From: Vicia villosa
Taxonomy: Eukaryota > Streptophyta > Magnoliopsida > Fabales > Fabaceae
Direction of reading: 5' to 3'
DNA length: 64,000 bases
Assembly: GCF_029867415.1 (NCBI RefSeq)
Contig: NW_026705460.1
Location: forward strand, 248,001-312,000
The notes beneath the pieces are model-generated. The model had not been told where the DNA came from. It saw nothing but the letters and a program-made list of their open reading frames with translations, and made no database searches. A program made the position numbers and the translations under genes. Positions 44,526 through 58,000 of this stretch are shown in pieces. The first letter of the stretch is position 1, and the number at the start of each line of letters is the position of its first letter.

Positions 44526-46384
44526 GAGACAAACATTGTTTTGGTAGATGCCAAGTAAGTTGGGCTTTGATCTCAAGGTAAAGTGTTAATGACAACGGGA
44601 CCTTGAAAGAATGCAAATGAGTATGAACTTTGTTTCGATGCATGATATTGAATTTTATATGCATGATATGTGAATGATGAATGTAATGCAATTGATTATT
44701 ACAACTGAGGTAGACTCTTTTGTGAAGGAAGATTGGAACTCGGATTCCTCAACACAAGCACATTGCCAACTCTGTCATGTCACACTGATGATCCTTTTGG
44801 GAAGGACTGATAAACTGCTTGGGGATCGCTGAAGAAAACTGCCCCTGATTGACTGATTGTTACCTGATCATTGCTTCAGTCCTTGAAATGAATGTGGTAA
44901 TACTTGCCCCTAGTATAACTTTTGAATAACAGGATCTTGAAGTAACTTGCCCCTGATAGGATCACTGATCAAGTTTCTCGACTATTTGAAATTCCTTGAA
45001 GATGAGTACTTACTTGCAAATAAAATGTTCATTCAAAAATGGTAATTTTAATGCAATGCTCAAAGCATATTTTGAAATCAAAGTCATTTAGGAATGATAT
45101 TATTGATGTAAAGCAAATGAATTCTAGACATTCAAAGTGATGGATAAAGCAAAAGGAATTGCAAAGATCTTTAGGAGTCAAGTTAACGCAACCTTGTTAT
45201 AGCATGCTTTCAAAATAAACCTTGCTTCAATTAGGACTTCAGGAGGTTGTAGCGTGGTTTAGTTCACGGTTTTAGAAACAAAGGATATAGGCTCAAAGTA
45301 TATTTGTACCCACCCCATTCTTCGTGATGATCTCCAATCCTACGCTCAGTTAACTCGAATTATGCATTCAGTTTCCAAGAGACTTTTGGAATTGCACCTA
45401 TTCATATGATGACGGTTTAAGGACCAAGGGAATCTTTGAGATGGCGGTCGCTTCTTCTTTTAGATAGTCACAACATTTTATTGTTGTTCAGGAATTTATT
45501 GACTTATCTTTTTTTTTATCCCTAATTTTTGCCTAAACTGTTTCATTTGAGATTACAGCCAGCGGGATGCCCCAGTTTTGCCTAAGTCTCCTTCGTAGGT
45601 TTTGACTTAGCGGGCTTTTTCCTTTGTTTTTTTTTAATATTGGAAAGATAGTGACTGCCTTGATAATGATTAACGATAACCATCTTGGTCATTTTTTATC
45701 GAAACCCTTATTGAAAGGTGTACTTAATGATTTTCTTGAAATTGAACGCATAATCAAATTAACTGAGAACTACCCTGCCCCAAGTTTAAATTGTGGGTTT
45801 TTTCGTTTAAAAAGAAACTCCAACTTCGAAGGCTCAAAGGGGTTGACAATGGATTAACTTCCTTATTTCTCCAGTGTTTGGGGATTGAAACAATGCCTGT
45901 ACATCATCAGCAAAGTTTTATTTAAAAGCATACAACTCAACAATTTAAGTATTTTGTTTTCATCATCCTCCCTCCAATATTTGCATAATGAAAAAAAAGA
46001 ACAAGAGATATATTTTTGTTTTTTTGAAAGATAAAGCATAAAGAAACACACAATGGATGTAAATGGATTGATTCAAATATGCAATGCTCATTTCATTAAA
46101 ATTAACATTCAGGAACAAACAAAGTTCAATGCAGTACACAATACAACACAAGGAATTGGCAAACAGAAGGAAACAAGGCCTAGTGAATAATCAGTGACGA
46201 GGATGATCTGTCATGTCTGATATATTAGTTCTTCAACTGGATAACTTTCGCTCTTAGCAAATCTTGGTTTTGTTGAAGTTCTTCCATATTCTTCAGATTC
46301 ATGCCCCCCGCTTAATGTGTTGAGGAATCAACTTGACGGTAAATAGACCACTTAAGGGTGAAGACAAATGAAATGAGTCTTTTG
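44526..46384 (-). other. E2 internal copy B, part left of E3
   Basis: Repeats 37776-39631 of copy A, including conserved blocks (about 45190-45918). Interrupted at 46384 by E3; 46380-46384 is the TTTTG duplication. Confidence 0.8.
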
Positions 46385-49300
46385 TGTCATACCCCAAAAT
46401 TTGCCCATGCTATTTTTCATGCACAAAACAAAATCATAAGACAAAGCTCCAAAACACAGTCTCCCACACAGAAGTTCTAAACTAGGGTTTGATTTATTCA
46501 AAGGAAAATCAGTGAATCAGGGGCTCCAAAGCATCTCATATGGCTCAATACATTTCACACTATCTCTATGACAAGTATCAAAGCTCATCTCAAAGGATTG
46601 GTCACTCAATTGTTCAGAAAGTCAACAGTCGACTGATTGACCTACAAAGTCAACTGTTGTCAAAGTTAGTCAAATTTTGAGGAAATGCATGAAGTGAATA
46701 TTGAACAAAACTTGAATTTTTCTCAAATGGGCCTAAGTTATGGATCTCAAACATATCCATAGACTTATTCAAGACATTTAAATCCATTATTCCACTCTTA
46801 TGGTATTTATTCTTATTTATTTAAATTTCCATTTATCTAAATATTAGTAAATCAAATAAAATGGTAAAATAATGATTTAAATCAAAGGGTTTTATTTTCC
46901 AAACATATCAAGGGACCAAAAATAAATATTTGGTGAGGGAATTCGTGCAAGGCAAGATTTGTAGAGAGAGTGAACAAACATGGTCAAGAATAGAAAGAAA
47001 ATAATACATTTTTCAATCAATTTTCATTCTCTCCAAACATACAAAGTCCAAGCCCATTTGAAACCCTAAAATCAGCCACTATATGTATTCAATATGCTGA
47101 GCACAAGAAGAGGATTTTGGGGCCGCAGACAAATTTTCTACTCTGAAAATTCATCAAGCATGGGGAGGTCATAGTCAAAGTTTCAGAGGGATTCAAGCCA
47201 ACCAATTCATTACTAACATGACAAAAATTAACAACATTATTAACACTTTCTATTGCAGTAATGTCTATTTTTTTGTATAGCTATTACATCATGTAAAACA
47301 CAAATCAGAAAGAGGAGAAATTGGATCTACAACACACCGCACCGTGGAGCCACCGTCACCGAATTTCGTCATTCGCATATCCGTGACTCAGCACCGGCAA
47401 AGCTCCACGCTCAGCTCCCTCCGATAACAAACCCGACACCGATTTGTGTTCACACAACAACGTTTTCAAGCGCAACCTCACCGATCTGTTCATCATCACA
47501 AGCAGCTTCAACAACAACTTCACGGTTCGAACCGGACATCGACAACAATCGACGGTGCAGCCGTCGTCCTCGACCCCTCACCGCCACAGCGCAGACATCA
47601 CCTTGCAGCCCCAATCCGATGCCGAAACTCCCTCCACCATCGCAGCACACGTAGCTAGGGAACGCCCCGTGCCGTCGGGTCGGGTTCGGTTTTCTTCTCT
47701 CTTTACTACTTGATCATGACGATCAATTGTTGTGTCTTTTGTTGTTGTTGTGTGAATCATGGTTGTTATTGTTTCAATAAGAATTGTTTAATTTGTGTTT
47801 GTTATGTGTGAGAAAGAAAGTCTTTTTACAGTAAAAAGATGGAGTAAGAGAGAACGAAGAAAGACCGCGTGAAGAAGCTGGGATTAATGGTCACGTTTTG
47901 CTTTCCATTTGTTCCCATACTTATTGTTTTTGCTAATTAGTATTTGGCATGGCATGTTAATTATTTACTTCTTTTATTAATTAAATAAAAAAAAAACAAA
48001 CAAAAAAAAAAACAATGAGATAAATATGAACGGGACATACATCATATTGCTTTTTCATCTACTGTGTTCTAATTTCTTTTTTTTCTTTTTTTTTCTTTTA
48101 TTTCTCATTTTAATTGTTTTTAAATAAAATAATTGAAAGTTAGTAAAATATTTTATAGGGGAGAATATCACGTTTAACAACACTTTTTTCTAGTATCCCA
48201 TTCTTTTGTTTAGTTATTTTTTAGATTATAAATAATATTTGTCCGTATTTTGTCATTTATTCATCTATTGTTTATACATAGTTACTAATATTTTTTTGTT
48301 TTTGCGAGGTACTACCACCGTGAACATTGGACTGCTTTGCAGACATTCATAGCTTATGCATGCGTGGATTAATCTAACGTTTCAGAGCTTGCAGTCCCAC
48401 GGCGGACCTTCAAGAGGCGACTACACCTGATGAGAGCTAAGTGCTTTAATTTTTTTATTTATTTACTTGTTTTGTTTTTATTATTTAGTTTTCTACCTCT
48501 TTTAATAAAAATATTTCAACCAATTCTTTTAAAACTCAACCTTCCTTTTTTTTATATATCAAAGATAATTTTAATTAACTTAATTTAGGTTAATAATTTT
48601 AAATTGATTGTAGATTTATAATTAACTTTTTTTTAAAATAATTAAATCAGGGATTTAAGCTAATAATTATTTTTATATTTCAAATCCTGATTCTATCATG
48701 ATCACTAATCACTGTTATTGGTAGGTGTTATCCACTAACTCATTTTACGCCTTACAAACCTCTTTTGGGGTCACAACAAGTTTTCTTAACAAACCTTTCA
48801 GGGTTTGTAAACCCTCTAGGGTTTAGATCAGTTAATGCACTAACATCCTTTTTTCTTTATGCCTAAATTGTCAGGGTTCAATCAGAAATTCTCCGATTAC
48901 GCGCCGCCAAATCAAAAGCTAAGTTTCTATTTCCTTTTTCTTTAAAATATTATTTAACTTTTATTTTTTGCCTTTTCGCCCGAAATAGGGTTTGCCTTGA
49001 ATTAGCTATACACTCACTACATCCTTTTTCTTTATGACCAACATTACAGGGTTATCGTCAAAAACCTCCGCCCATCAACCTTCACCAGTCGAAGCTAAAT
49101 GTTTGTCAAGTTGCCAAAGCTACGAATGACGGTAACCCTAAACTCTATTTTCATTATTACTCATGTCAAACCCTATTAAGGGATCCGCTGGTTTCATCTT
49201 CCCCTTCCCTTTATTGCTTTATATACTGCGTGGTCAGTAAAATAGGGAGTGGCAACCTTAAACTGACTAGAATAATTAATTACAAGATAATATATTTTGA

Positions 49301-50083
49301 TTTGAATCACGTGATTGATGCACACACGCACGCTTTTTGGGTAACCCTCTCTGTTGCCTGTTGCCTTGTTGCCTGTTGCCTTTGTGTTTTTGCAGAATAA
49401 GCCACGTCCCTCGAATTCGAAGATACCTCAGCCATGTTGCCTCGATAAAAAGGTCACGACCCTAAATGATGCTGCCTTCGATACACAAATGACCTCGACC
49501 CTCGGATGTTGCCTACGGAAAAAGGCTGAGGTATCTTCTGGCTGCCTACGAAAAATGGCTTATTCTGATCCTTGCCTTAGACTACCTGCCCTTCTATGGC
49601 ATGGGACAGTCTTATGGCAAAGGATGCTTCGATGACCCTTCAACCTCCAAACGAAAGGCTTCCTGCCCTCTTATGGCAAGGATAGACCCTTTCATTCTGA
49701 AAGGCTAAAAAGAGACCTATCATCTGAGTTTAAGGTAATTGCCCCTAATTGCCTTGCAATGCTCAAACCTTTTTATTATATTCTTTCTCATAATTTTTCA
49801 AAAGGGCAACGCTTATTCACAAGCTAAAGTCCCTATCTTTTTCATCTACATTTTCTAAACAAACGAGCAAGCAAAGCAATTAAGAGCCCATGAAAAACCA
49901 TGGATGCAAAGGGTGCCTTACACCTTCCCTTTGCATAAATTACCCCCCGAACTCAGTTTTCTTAAAAGGTTTTTTTTCTGTTTCTTTTTGCCTTTCTGAA
50001 TTTGTTTGGATAAAATAAAAGTCGGTGGCGACTCTTGCTTACCGTACATTCCGATTATCAAAAAGTCAGTTCACCGTGTTACA
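46385..50083 (+). repeat. E3 5' LTR
   Basis: 3699 bp, TGTCATACCCC...GTGTTACA. A GC-richer island (about 47320-47700) gives overlapping short frames on both strands that show no family resemblance. The first dozen bases resemble the E1 LTR. Confidence 0.95.
49904..50034 (+). promoter_or_regulatory. E3 U5-end module: hairpin plus primer-site-like motif
   Basis: Perfect 10-bp arms ATGCAAAGGG/CCCTTTGCAT (49904-49936) enclose the core GGGTGCCTTACACC. TGGCGACTC follows at 50026-50034, 49 bases before the LTR end. The stem differs from E1 and E2 but pairs perfectly. Confidence 0.65.
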
Positions 50084-50087
50084 GAAC

Positions 50088-50105
50088 TGGCGACTCTGCT
50101 GGGGA
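50088..50105 (+). other. E3 primer-binding site
   Basis: TGGCGACTCTGCTGGGGA, four bases after the LTR; tRNA-Arg type as in Ogre/Tat elements. Confidence 0.83.
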
Positions 50106-51371
50106 GATGTGGATTAAAAGAGGGGTTACCTTAAAAGTTTAGGAATCACTTAAATGTTTTCTATTGTTTGCTTTGCTTGTTTTATTTTTCAGGGCTGTTT
50201 TGGGAAAATTGAAGGACGAATCCTATTCCCGGATTCAAGAACACTTAAGATTAGGAGCGGCATAGTCATGGAGACCCCCCTTGTGCATGCTTGGGGTTGG
50301 TCAAAATGAAGTTCGCGCTTGAGTTAGGCCTCCACTGGTTATTGTGTACCTCTTTTGCATGAGAGAGGTTTATGCATGTACCTTTGGGTGCGTCGGAGCT
50401 CAAGGACCTTTAGTCACCTTTAACCCATCCTGACTTTTAGGAACGTAGTGGGAGGGCTATTCTTGGTGCATGCCAAGTTATGGTCGTTACCCGATACTAC
50501 AGCTCAGATAGGTTTCTTCCTAAAGTATCATTGCGTGGTATGCATGTACCATGTTCGAGGGTGCTTTAGAGGGGGCTGACAATTCTGAGTCACTTGGTAG
50601 AACCCGTTGCTGAAATCTCCTTATCCATAGAAATACCCTTGGGAAGGACACCTAATCAGACTCCATGCAAGCCTTAAGCAAAAAATTGTGTGACTTGCGT
50701 GACTTGTGTGACTTGTTTGTGTTTACTACTAACCTTCATTTCCTTGCAGGTTTTGTTGAAAGGACTTGTTTGTCCTTACCATCTCGCACTAAGTCTAACG
50801 AACTGCATCCGCATAAACATTCATGACATCATGACATCATAAGCATAACATGATTTAACTAACCCTTTCAAGGATCTTAGGGATTTAGGGCGCACAATTT
50901 CAGGTACTCTTATCAAAGACTGAATTCCTATTTAGGGGCAGGAGGATTTATTTTCCTCTGGCCGTATGCCTTCCAGTTCAAAGACATCATACCTATCTAG
51001 GGGCAAGAGGATTTATTTTCCTCTAGCCATGTACCTTCAAAATCAGAAATATCCCGAATCAGAGGCGATGATCCACTTGATATGGTGAGCTCGATTCTCA
51101 AAGAAGGATGTTCAAAGACGAAATTCAGAACTCTTCAAATAAAGATGCAACCAAATCATTTTCTAAAGTTGCTAACTAAATTCCTAAAGATCCTTGAAAG
51201 TATTGCATTTGCATTCATGACATCGCATATTCCTAACCTTATTTTCAGGTTCCGCCTCGACAATCATTCCTCTCAGATATAATCAAGCTGGAGATTCATT
51301 CTGACCAGTCCTTTTATATTCCAAAACTTCGTCAAATAACTCATCGACTCTAACAAGCAAGCATTCTCTAT
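50106..51371 (+). other. E3 leader, no gene recognised
   Basis: Non-coding; short frames only. Confidence 0.5.
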
Positions 51372-51770
51372 CAGATATGGTCCAATGTATGACCCGTTCC
51401 GGTATCTTCAGTCAGATATGGTCTAATGTATGACTCGTTCTGGCATTATTCATCAGATATGGTCTAATGTATGACTCGTTCTGACATTCCCCTTCAGATA
51501 TGGTTTAATGAATAACTCGTTCTGATATCCTTCAACAGATATAGTCCAATGTATGACTCGTTCTGACATTTCAACAGATATAGTCCAATGTATGACTCGT
51601 TCTGACATTCCAACAGATATGGTCTAACGTACGACTCGTTCTGCTATTCCTCAACAGATATAGTCTAATGTATGGCTCGTTCTGATATTCCTCCTCAGAT
51701 ATGGTCTAATGTATGACTCGTTCTGACACTCCTCTACAGATATGGTCTAAAGCATGACCCGTTCTGGTCT
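51372..51770 (+). repeat. E3 array 1: about eleven units of 33-40 bp with hairpins
   Basis: Unit core CAGATATGGTCTAATGTATG then ACTCGTTCTG. The inner stem is GGTC/GACC in the first and last units and AGTC/GACT in others; an outer CAGA/TCTG can also pair. Confidence 0.88.
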
Positions 51771-52494
51771 TCTCAATCAGATACACATTCCGGAAGCTCG
51801 AACCCCGGATACTCTGAATCTCTACACCAAGTCCCACAACAACGAAGAAAGCCAGACGTACCTAAGCGTCAATTCACCGAGATCAATATGTCATTGGCTC
51901 AAGCATTACAACATCCATTGAAGATCGAATTGATTACTCTGAGGGACCCTCCTAAGAATGGTAACACCTCCACTCCTGACGATAAACTCAATGCGAGGTG
52001 CGCGTACCATTCCAACAGTCTTGGACATTACACAAACAATTCCTGGACATTACACAAACAATTCCTGGACATTACAAAAACAATTGCTGGACATTGAAGA
52101 ATAGGATTCAAGATCTGATCAATGACGGAGAAATCAAATTCAAACCTCCTGAAAGCTCCTGTGGTGATCACCGCTCCTATGCCTAGTCATGACAAGACTG
52201 ATTGACGTCTAGACGGACGAACTTTTGGATCATTAGATCTACTTTCATTTGCAAGTTCCTTCCTGTTTGTTTAAACATTCGAATCATGATAGACATTATC
52301 TGTTTTAATAATCATCATCAGTGCATTGCATATGTTTGTCTTGAATAATTTATTTCGCTATCACTCATTTTAAATTATGACTTTATTCTGCATATGTTTC
52401 TGTGATATTCAACTCCTGCTAAGCTGTAAGCCTTTTGAGGGAGGATGACGAAAATGATACCGCAACCTCATACAATATGCTTTTGAACAGACTA

Positions 52495-53250
52495 TGCTGA
52501 CGATGTACAGGCATTGTTTCAATTCCTAAACACTGGAGATATAAGGAAGTTAATCCCTCGCCAACCCCTTTGAGCCTAAGGAGTAGAAGTTTTCTTTCTT
52601 GCACAATTTAAAACCCTTGATCATAACCTGGGGCAGGGTAGTTCTCAGTTAATTTGGCTGTGCATTCTATTTTAAGAGAATCATTCAGTACACCTTTCAA
52701 CAAAGGTTTCAATCACAAGCGTTCATCCGCACACATTAAAGAAATGTTGGAGAGGTCAATCAAAAGACAATGATGGTTCATCAATCATCAAACAAGGCAG
52801 TCAATATCTTTCAAAATGAAAAAAAATGAAAAAACATATATACAAAAAAGGCATGCTGAGTCAAAAATCAAAAAGATGACTTAGGCAAAAATCAAGGCAT
52901 CCCGCTGACTGTAAGCTCAAAAGAGACAGTTCAGGCAAAAGTTAGGGATGTAAAAAAGATGAAAAAATAAGAACAAATTCTTAAACAACAGGAAGAAGTA
53001 ACTGCCATCTCAAAAGTGCTCTCTGCTTGTGAGCCATCGTCATTATCAAAGGTGCAAATCCAAAAGTCTCTTGGAACCTGAATGCATAAGTTGAATTAAC
53101 TGAGCTTAGGACTGAAGATCATCACGAAGAGGGGTGGGTACAATCAAATTTTGAGCCTTTATCTTCTGTTTCTTAAACTGTGAACCGAGCCACGTTACAA
53201 CCCTCGAAAGTCCTAACTGAAGCATGGTTAGTTCGAAAGCACACTATCGC
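52495..53250 (+). other. E3 conserved internal blocks 1-3
   Basis: Block 1 about 52500-52562, block 2 about 52873-52950 (GACTTAGGCAAAAATCAAGG), block 3 about 53030-53245 (GAAGAGGGGTGGGTAC). Colinear with E1 and E2. No common reading frame. Confidence 0.72.
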
Positions 53251-54450
53251 CAAAAAGGTATCCTGACTCCTTAAGGTCTACCACATATGCTGAGTTAATA
53301 TTTCGTTTTTACGAGCATCAGGTTTTTACAAACATCACGTTGTTACAAATATCATGTTTTTTACGAACATCACACTTTTACATCTCTTATCTTAATGCTT
53401 TTCAAAAACTCAAGACAAACGTATGCATTGCATCTCATGAATTCATCATTAAAAATATTCTGCTACATAATTGCAAATGTTAGCATCAGAAAGAACTCGC
53501 ACAGGGTACAACTAATGACTGAAAGTTATCCCGATAGACAAGATCACTCCGAGAAGCAACGTATCCTACATATACAAGGGGCATGGCATGCTTTGTCTAA
53601 TCAATCAAGGGCAATCAAGTCAAGATTTCGAGAATCTCTCATGGAATGCCCGAATAATCAGGGGCATGCATCCAAGTAAATCTGAATCTATTTCCAATCA
53701 ACATGGGGCATTGTCATGGGCCTACGATTACGAGGGGCATGACGCCCATAGTGCACATCTCATAAAGTCCTCGCGAGGCGAATCTTTCCAAAGTCCCTGC
53801 TAGCAGGGGCAAATCTATGCAAATACAGTTGGGCATCTTGATCAATACTCAATGGTGTGTCCTAATCAAATCCAAGGACGGTAGTTACTATAATACTGGG
53901 GGCAACATTCAAGACATCCACGTCTTCCCACAAAGCTGATTTCGCAAGATCATATCCCCACAGAGTAATCACTAAAAAGATATCTTCAAATACTCTTGTC
54001 CCGACAAAGACAGGGCTCCTCAACAGAGTTTATATCTTCAACACTATCGATTCTCCAACACTTTGCTTTTCTCCGACAAGGCTTACCAATGTCTTTTATC
54101 TCCAGTCAGGGTACATCAAGTTACTGGTCATCCCCAAGCAAATCATAAATCCCCAACTGAGCACCTTCAAGATAAGATCAAACATCAAAATTACAATGAC
54201 GTGGAGATCCACCTTCTCAATCAAGATGTGTCCAAATAGCATAAATCATAGTCATACGTCTGCATACACGTTCGTACATAATACATAAAGCATAGCGACA
54301 AGTGCGTACATAACATGCTAGGATCTCATTTATTTTGAGAATCCCGTCACATAAACGCATTACATGCATCATGACATTGCATAAAAATTAACCTTACCTT
54401 TTCCAGAATGCAGGTACAGACAAATGAACGAATTCTCCAACTTTCCAAGA
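53251..54450 (+). other. E3 internal, no gene; GGGGCA motifs
   Basis: CAGGGGCA at 53659-53666 and 53804-53811, with AGGGGCA or TGGGGCA variants near 53577, 53704 and 53732. Confidence 0.55.
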
Positions 54451-54870
54451 TCTAATTCAGTTACTACGAACGGTACTGACACGGTCAACGCTCAGAGATC
54501 TAATTCTATCATCACGAACGGTGTAGACACGATCAATGACCAATCAAGTCTAATTCAGTTACTACGAACGGTGCTGACACGACAAGAGAGTCTAATTCTA
54601 TCATCACGAACGATGTAGACACGATTATCTCTCCAAGATCTAATTCAGATATTACGAACGGTACTGACACGATCAAATATCAGAGGTCTAATTCTATCAT
54701 CACGAACGGTGTAGACACGATCACTGACGTCCACAGTCTAATTCAGTTACTACGAACGGTGCTGACACGACAAGATAGTCTAATTCTATCATCACGAACG
54801 ATGTAGACACGATTATCTCTCCAAAAGATCTAATTCATTTACTACGAACGGTAATGACACGATCAACGCG
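54451..54870 (+). repeat. E3 array 2: nine alternating A/B hairpin units
   Basis: Each unit starts TCTAATTC, at 54451, 54499, 54549, 54591, 54639, 54687, 54737, 54779 and 54827. Type A pairs TCAGT with ACTGA (GCTGA in two units, TCATT with AATGA in the last). Type B pairs TCTA with TAGA. The loop ACGAACGG is constant. Types alternate strictly. Confidence 0.9.
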
Positions 54871-55043
54871 CAAACAACATTTCTCAAACTTCAACTACCG
54901 GATGGCATCTTTAAAGCCCATCTCCGACAAAAGTCCCTACTTCAACTAGGGCAAATTTCTTGGTATTCTAGTGTTCAATCATCTTCCACCTTCAGATACC
55001 GACTGGCATACAAACCACTCTACACCTTCAGGTTTAAGATAAT

Positions 55044-55057
55044 TGAACAGGGGCAGC
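55044..55057 (+). other. E3 polypurine tract
   Basis: TGAACAGGGGCAGC directly before the 3' LTR, identical to E1. Confidence 0.8.
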
Positions 55058-58000
55058 TGTCATACCCCAAAATTTGCCCATGCTATTTTTCATGCACAAA
55101 ACCAAATCATAAGACAAAGCTCCAAAACACAGTCTCCCACACAGAAGTTCTAAACTAGGGTTTGATTTATTCAAAGGAAAATCAGTGAATCAGGGGCTCC
55201 AAAGCATCTCATATGGCTCAATACATTTCACACTATCTCTATGACAAGTATCAAAGCTCATCTCAAAGGATTGGTCACTCAATTGTTCAGAAAGTCAACA
55301 GTCGACTGATTGACCTACAAAGTCAACTGTTGTCAAAGTTAGTCAAATTTTGAGGAAATGCATGAAGTGAATATTGAACAAAACTTGAATTTTTCTCAAA
55401 TGGGCCTAAGTTATGGATCTCAAACATATCCATAGACTTATTCAAGACATTTAAATCCATTATTCCACTCTTATGGTATTTATTCTTATTTATTTAAATT
55501 TCCATTTATCTAAATATTAGTAAATCAAATAAAATGGTAAAATAATGATTTAAATCAAAGGGTTTTATTTTCCAAACATATCAAGGGACCAAAAATAAAT
55601 ATTTGGTGAGGGAATTCGTGCAAGGCAAGATTTGTAGAGAGAGTGAACAAACATGGTCAAGAATAGAAAGAAAATAATACATTTTTCAATCAATTTTCAT
55701 TCTCTCCAAACATACAAAGTCCAAGCCCATTTGAAACCCTAAAATCAGCCACTATATGTATTCAATATGCTGAGCACAAGAAGAGGATTTTGGGGCCGCA
55801 GACAAATTTTCTACTCTGAAAATTCATCAAGCATGGGGAGGTCATAGTCAAAGTTTCAGAGGGATTCAAGCCAACCAATTCATTACTAACATGACAAAAA
55901 TTAACAACATTATTAACACTTTCTATTGCAGTAATGTCTATTTTTTTGTATAGCTATTACATCATGTAAAACACAAATCAGAAAGAGGAGAAATTGGATC
56001 TACAACACACCGCACCGTGGAGCCACCGTCACCGAATTTCGTCATTCGCATATCCGTGACTCAGCACCGGCAAAGCTCCACGCTCAGCTCCCTCCGATAA
56101 CAAACCCGACACCGATTTGTGTTCACACAACAACATTTTCAAGCGCAACCTCACCGATCTGTTCATCATCACAAGCAGCTTCAACAACAACTTCACGGTT
56201 CGAACCGGACATCGACAACAATCGACGGTGCAGCCGTCGTCCTCGACCCCTCACCGCCACAGCGCAGACATCACCTTGCAGCCCCAATCCGATGCCGAAA
56301 CTCCCTCCACCATCGCAGCACACGTAGCTAGGGAACGCCCCGTGCCGTCGGGTCGGGTTCGGTTTTCTTCTCTCTTTACTACTTGATCATGACGATCAAT
56401 TGTTGTGTCTTTTGTTGTTGTTGTGTGAATCATGGTTGTTATTGTTTCAATAAGAATTGTTTAATTTGTGTTTGTTATGTGTGAGAAAGAAAGTCTTTTT
56501 ACAGTAAAAAGATGGAGTAAGAGAGAACGAAGAAAGACCGCGTGAAGAAGCTGGGATTAATGGTCACGTTTTGCTTTCCATTTGTTCCCATACTTATTGT
56601 TTTTGCTAATTAGTATTTGGCATGGCATGTTAATTATTTACTTCTTTTATTAATTAAATAAAAAAAAAACAAACAAAAAAAAAACAATGAGATAAATATG
56701 AACGGGACATACATCATATTGCTTTTTCATCTATTGTGTTCTAATTTCTTTTTTTTCTTTTTTTTTCTTTTATTTCTCATTTTAATTGTTTTTAAATAAA
56801 ATAATTGAAAGTTAGTAAAATATTTTATAGGGGAGAATATCACGTTTAACAACACTTTTTTCTAGTATCCCATTCTTTTGTTTAGTTATTTTTTAGATTA
56901 TAAATAATATTTGTCCGTATTTTGTCATTTATTCATCTATTGTTTATACATAGTTACTAATATTTTTTTGTTTTTGCGAGGTACTACCACCGTGAACATT
57001 GGACTGCTTTGCAGACATTCATAGCTTATGCATGCGTGGATTAATCTAACGTTTCAGAGCTTGCAGTCCCACGGCGGACCTTCAAGAGGCGACTACACCT
57101 GATGAGAGCTAAGTGCTTTAATTTTTTTATTTATTTACTTGTTTTGTTTTTATTATTTAGTTTTCTACCTCTTTTAATAAAAATATTTCAACCAATTCTT
57201 TTAAAACTCAACCTTCCTTTTTTTTATATATCAAAGATAATTTTAATTAACTTAATTTAGGTTAATAATTTTAAATTGATTGTAGATTTATAATTAACTT
57301 TTTTTTAAAATAATTAAATCAGGGATTTAAGCTAATAATTATTTTTATATTTCAAATCCTGATTCTATCATGATCACTAATCACTGTTATTGGTAGGTGT
57401 TATCCACTAACTCATTTTACGCCTTACAAACCTCTTTTGGGGTCACAACAAGTTTTCTTAACAAACCTTTCAGGGTTTGTAAACCCTCTAGGGTTTAGAT
57501 CAGTTAATGCACTAACATCCTTTTTTCTTTATGCCTAAATTGTCAGGGTTCAATCAGAAATTCTCCGATTACGCGCCGCCAAATCAAAAGCTAAGTTTCT
57601 ATTTCCTTTTTCTTTAAAATATTATTTAACTTTTATTTTTTGCCTTTTCGCCCGAAATAGGGTTTGCCTTGAATTAGCTATACACTCACTACATCCTTTT
57701 TCTTTATGACCAACATTACAGGGTTATCGTCAAAAACCTCCGCCCATCAACCTTCACCAGTCGAAGCTAAATGTTTGTCAAGTTGCCAAAGCTACGAATG
57801 ACGGTAACCCTAAACTCTATTTTCATTATTACTCATGTCAAACCCTATTAAGGGATCCGCTGGTTTCATCTTCCCCTTCCCTTTATTGCTTTATATACTG
57901 CGTGGTCAGTAAAATAGGGAGTGGCAACCTTAAACTGACTAGAATAATTAATTACAAGATAATATATTTTGATTTGAATCACGTGATTGATGCACACACG

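Noticed and set aside
47444..47760. Overlapping frames in the GC-richer part of the E3 LTR (repeated at 56117-56433)
   Set aside because: Frames on both strands with low-complexity composition and no family resemblance; LTR sequence.
51372..54870. Regularly spaced short repeats that might suggest a CRISPR array
   Set aside because: Units are contiguous and degenerate without unique spacers, and the window is plant nuclear DNA.
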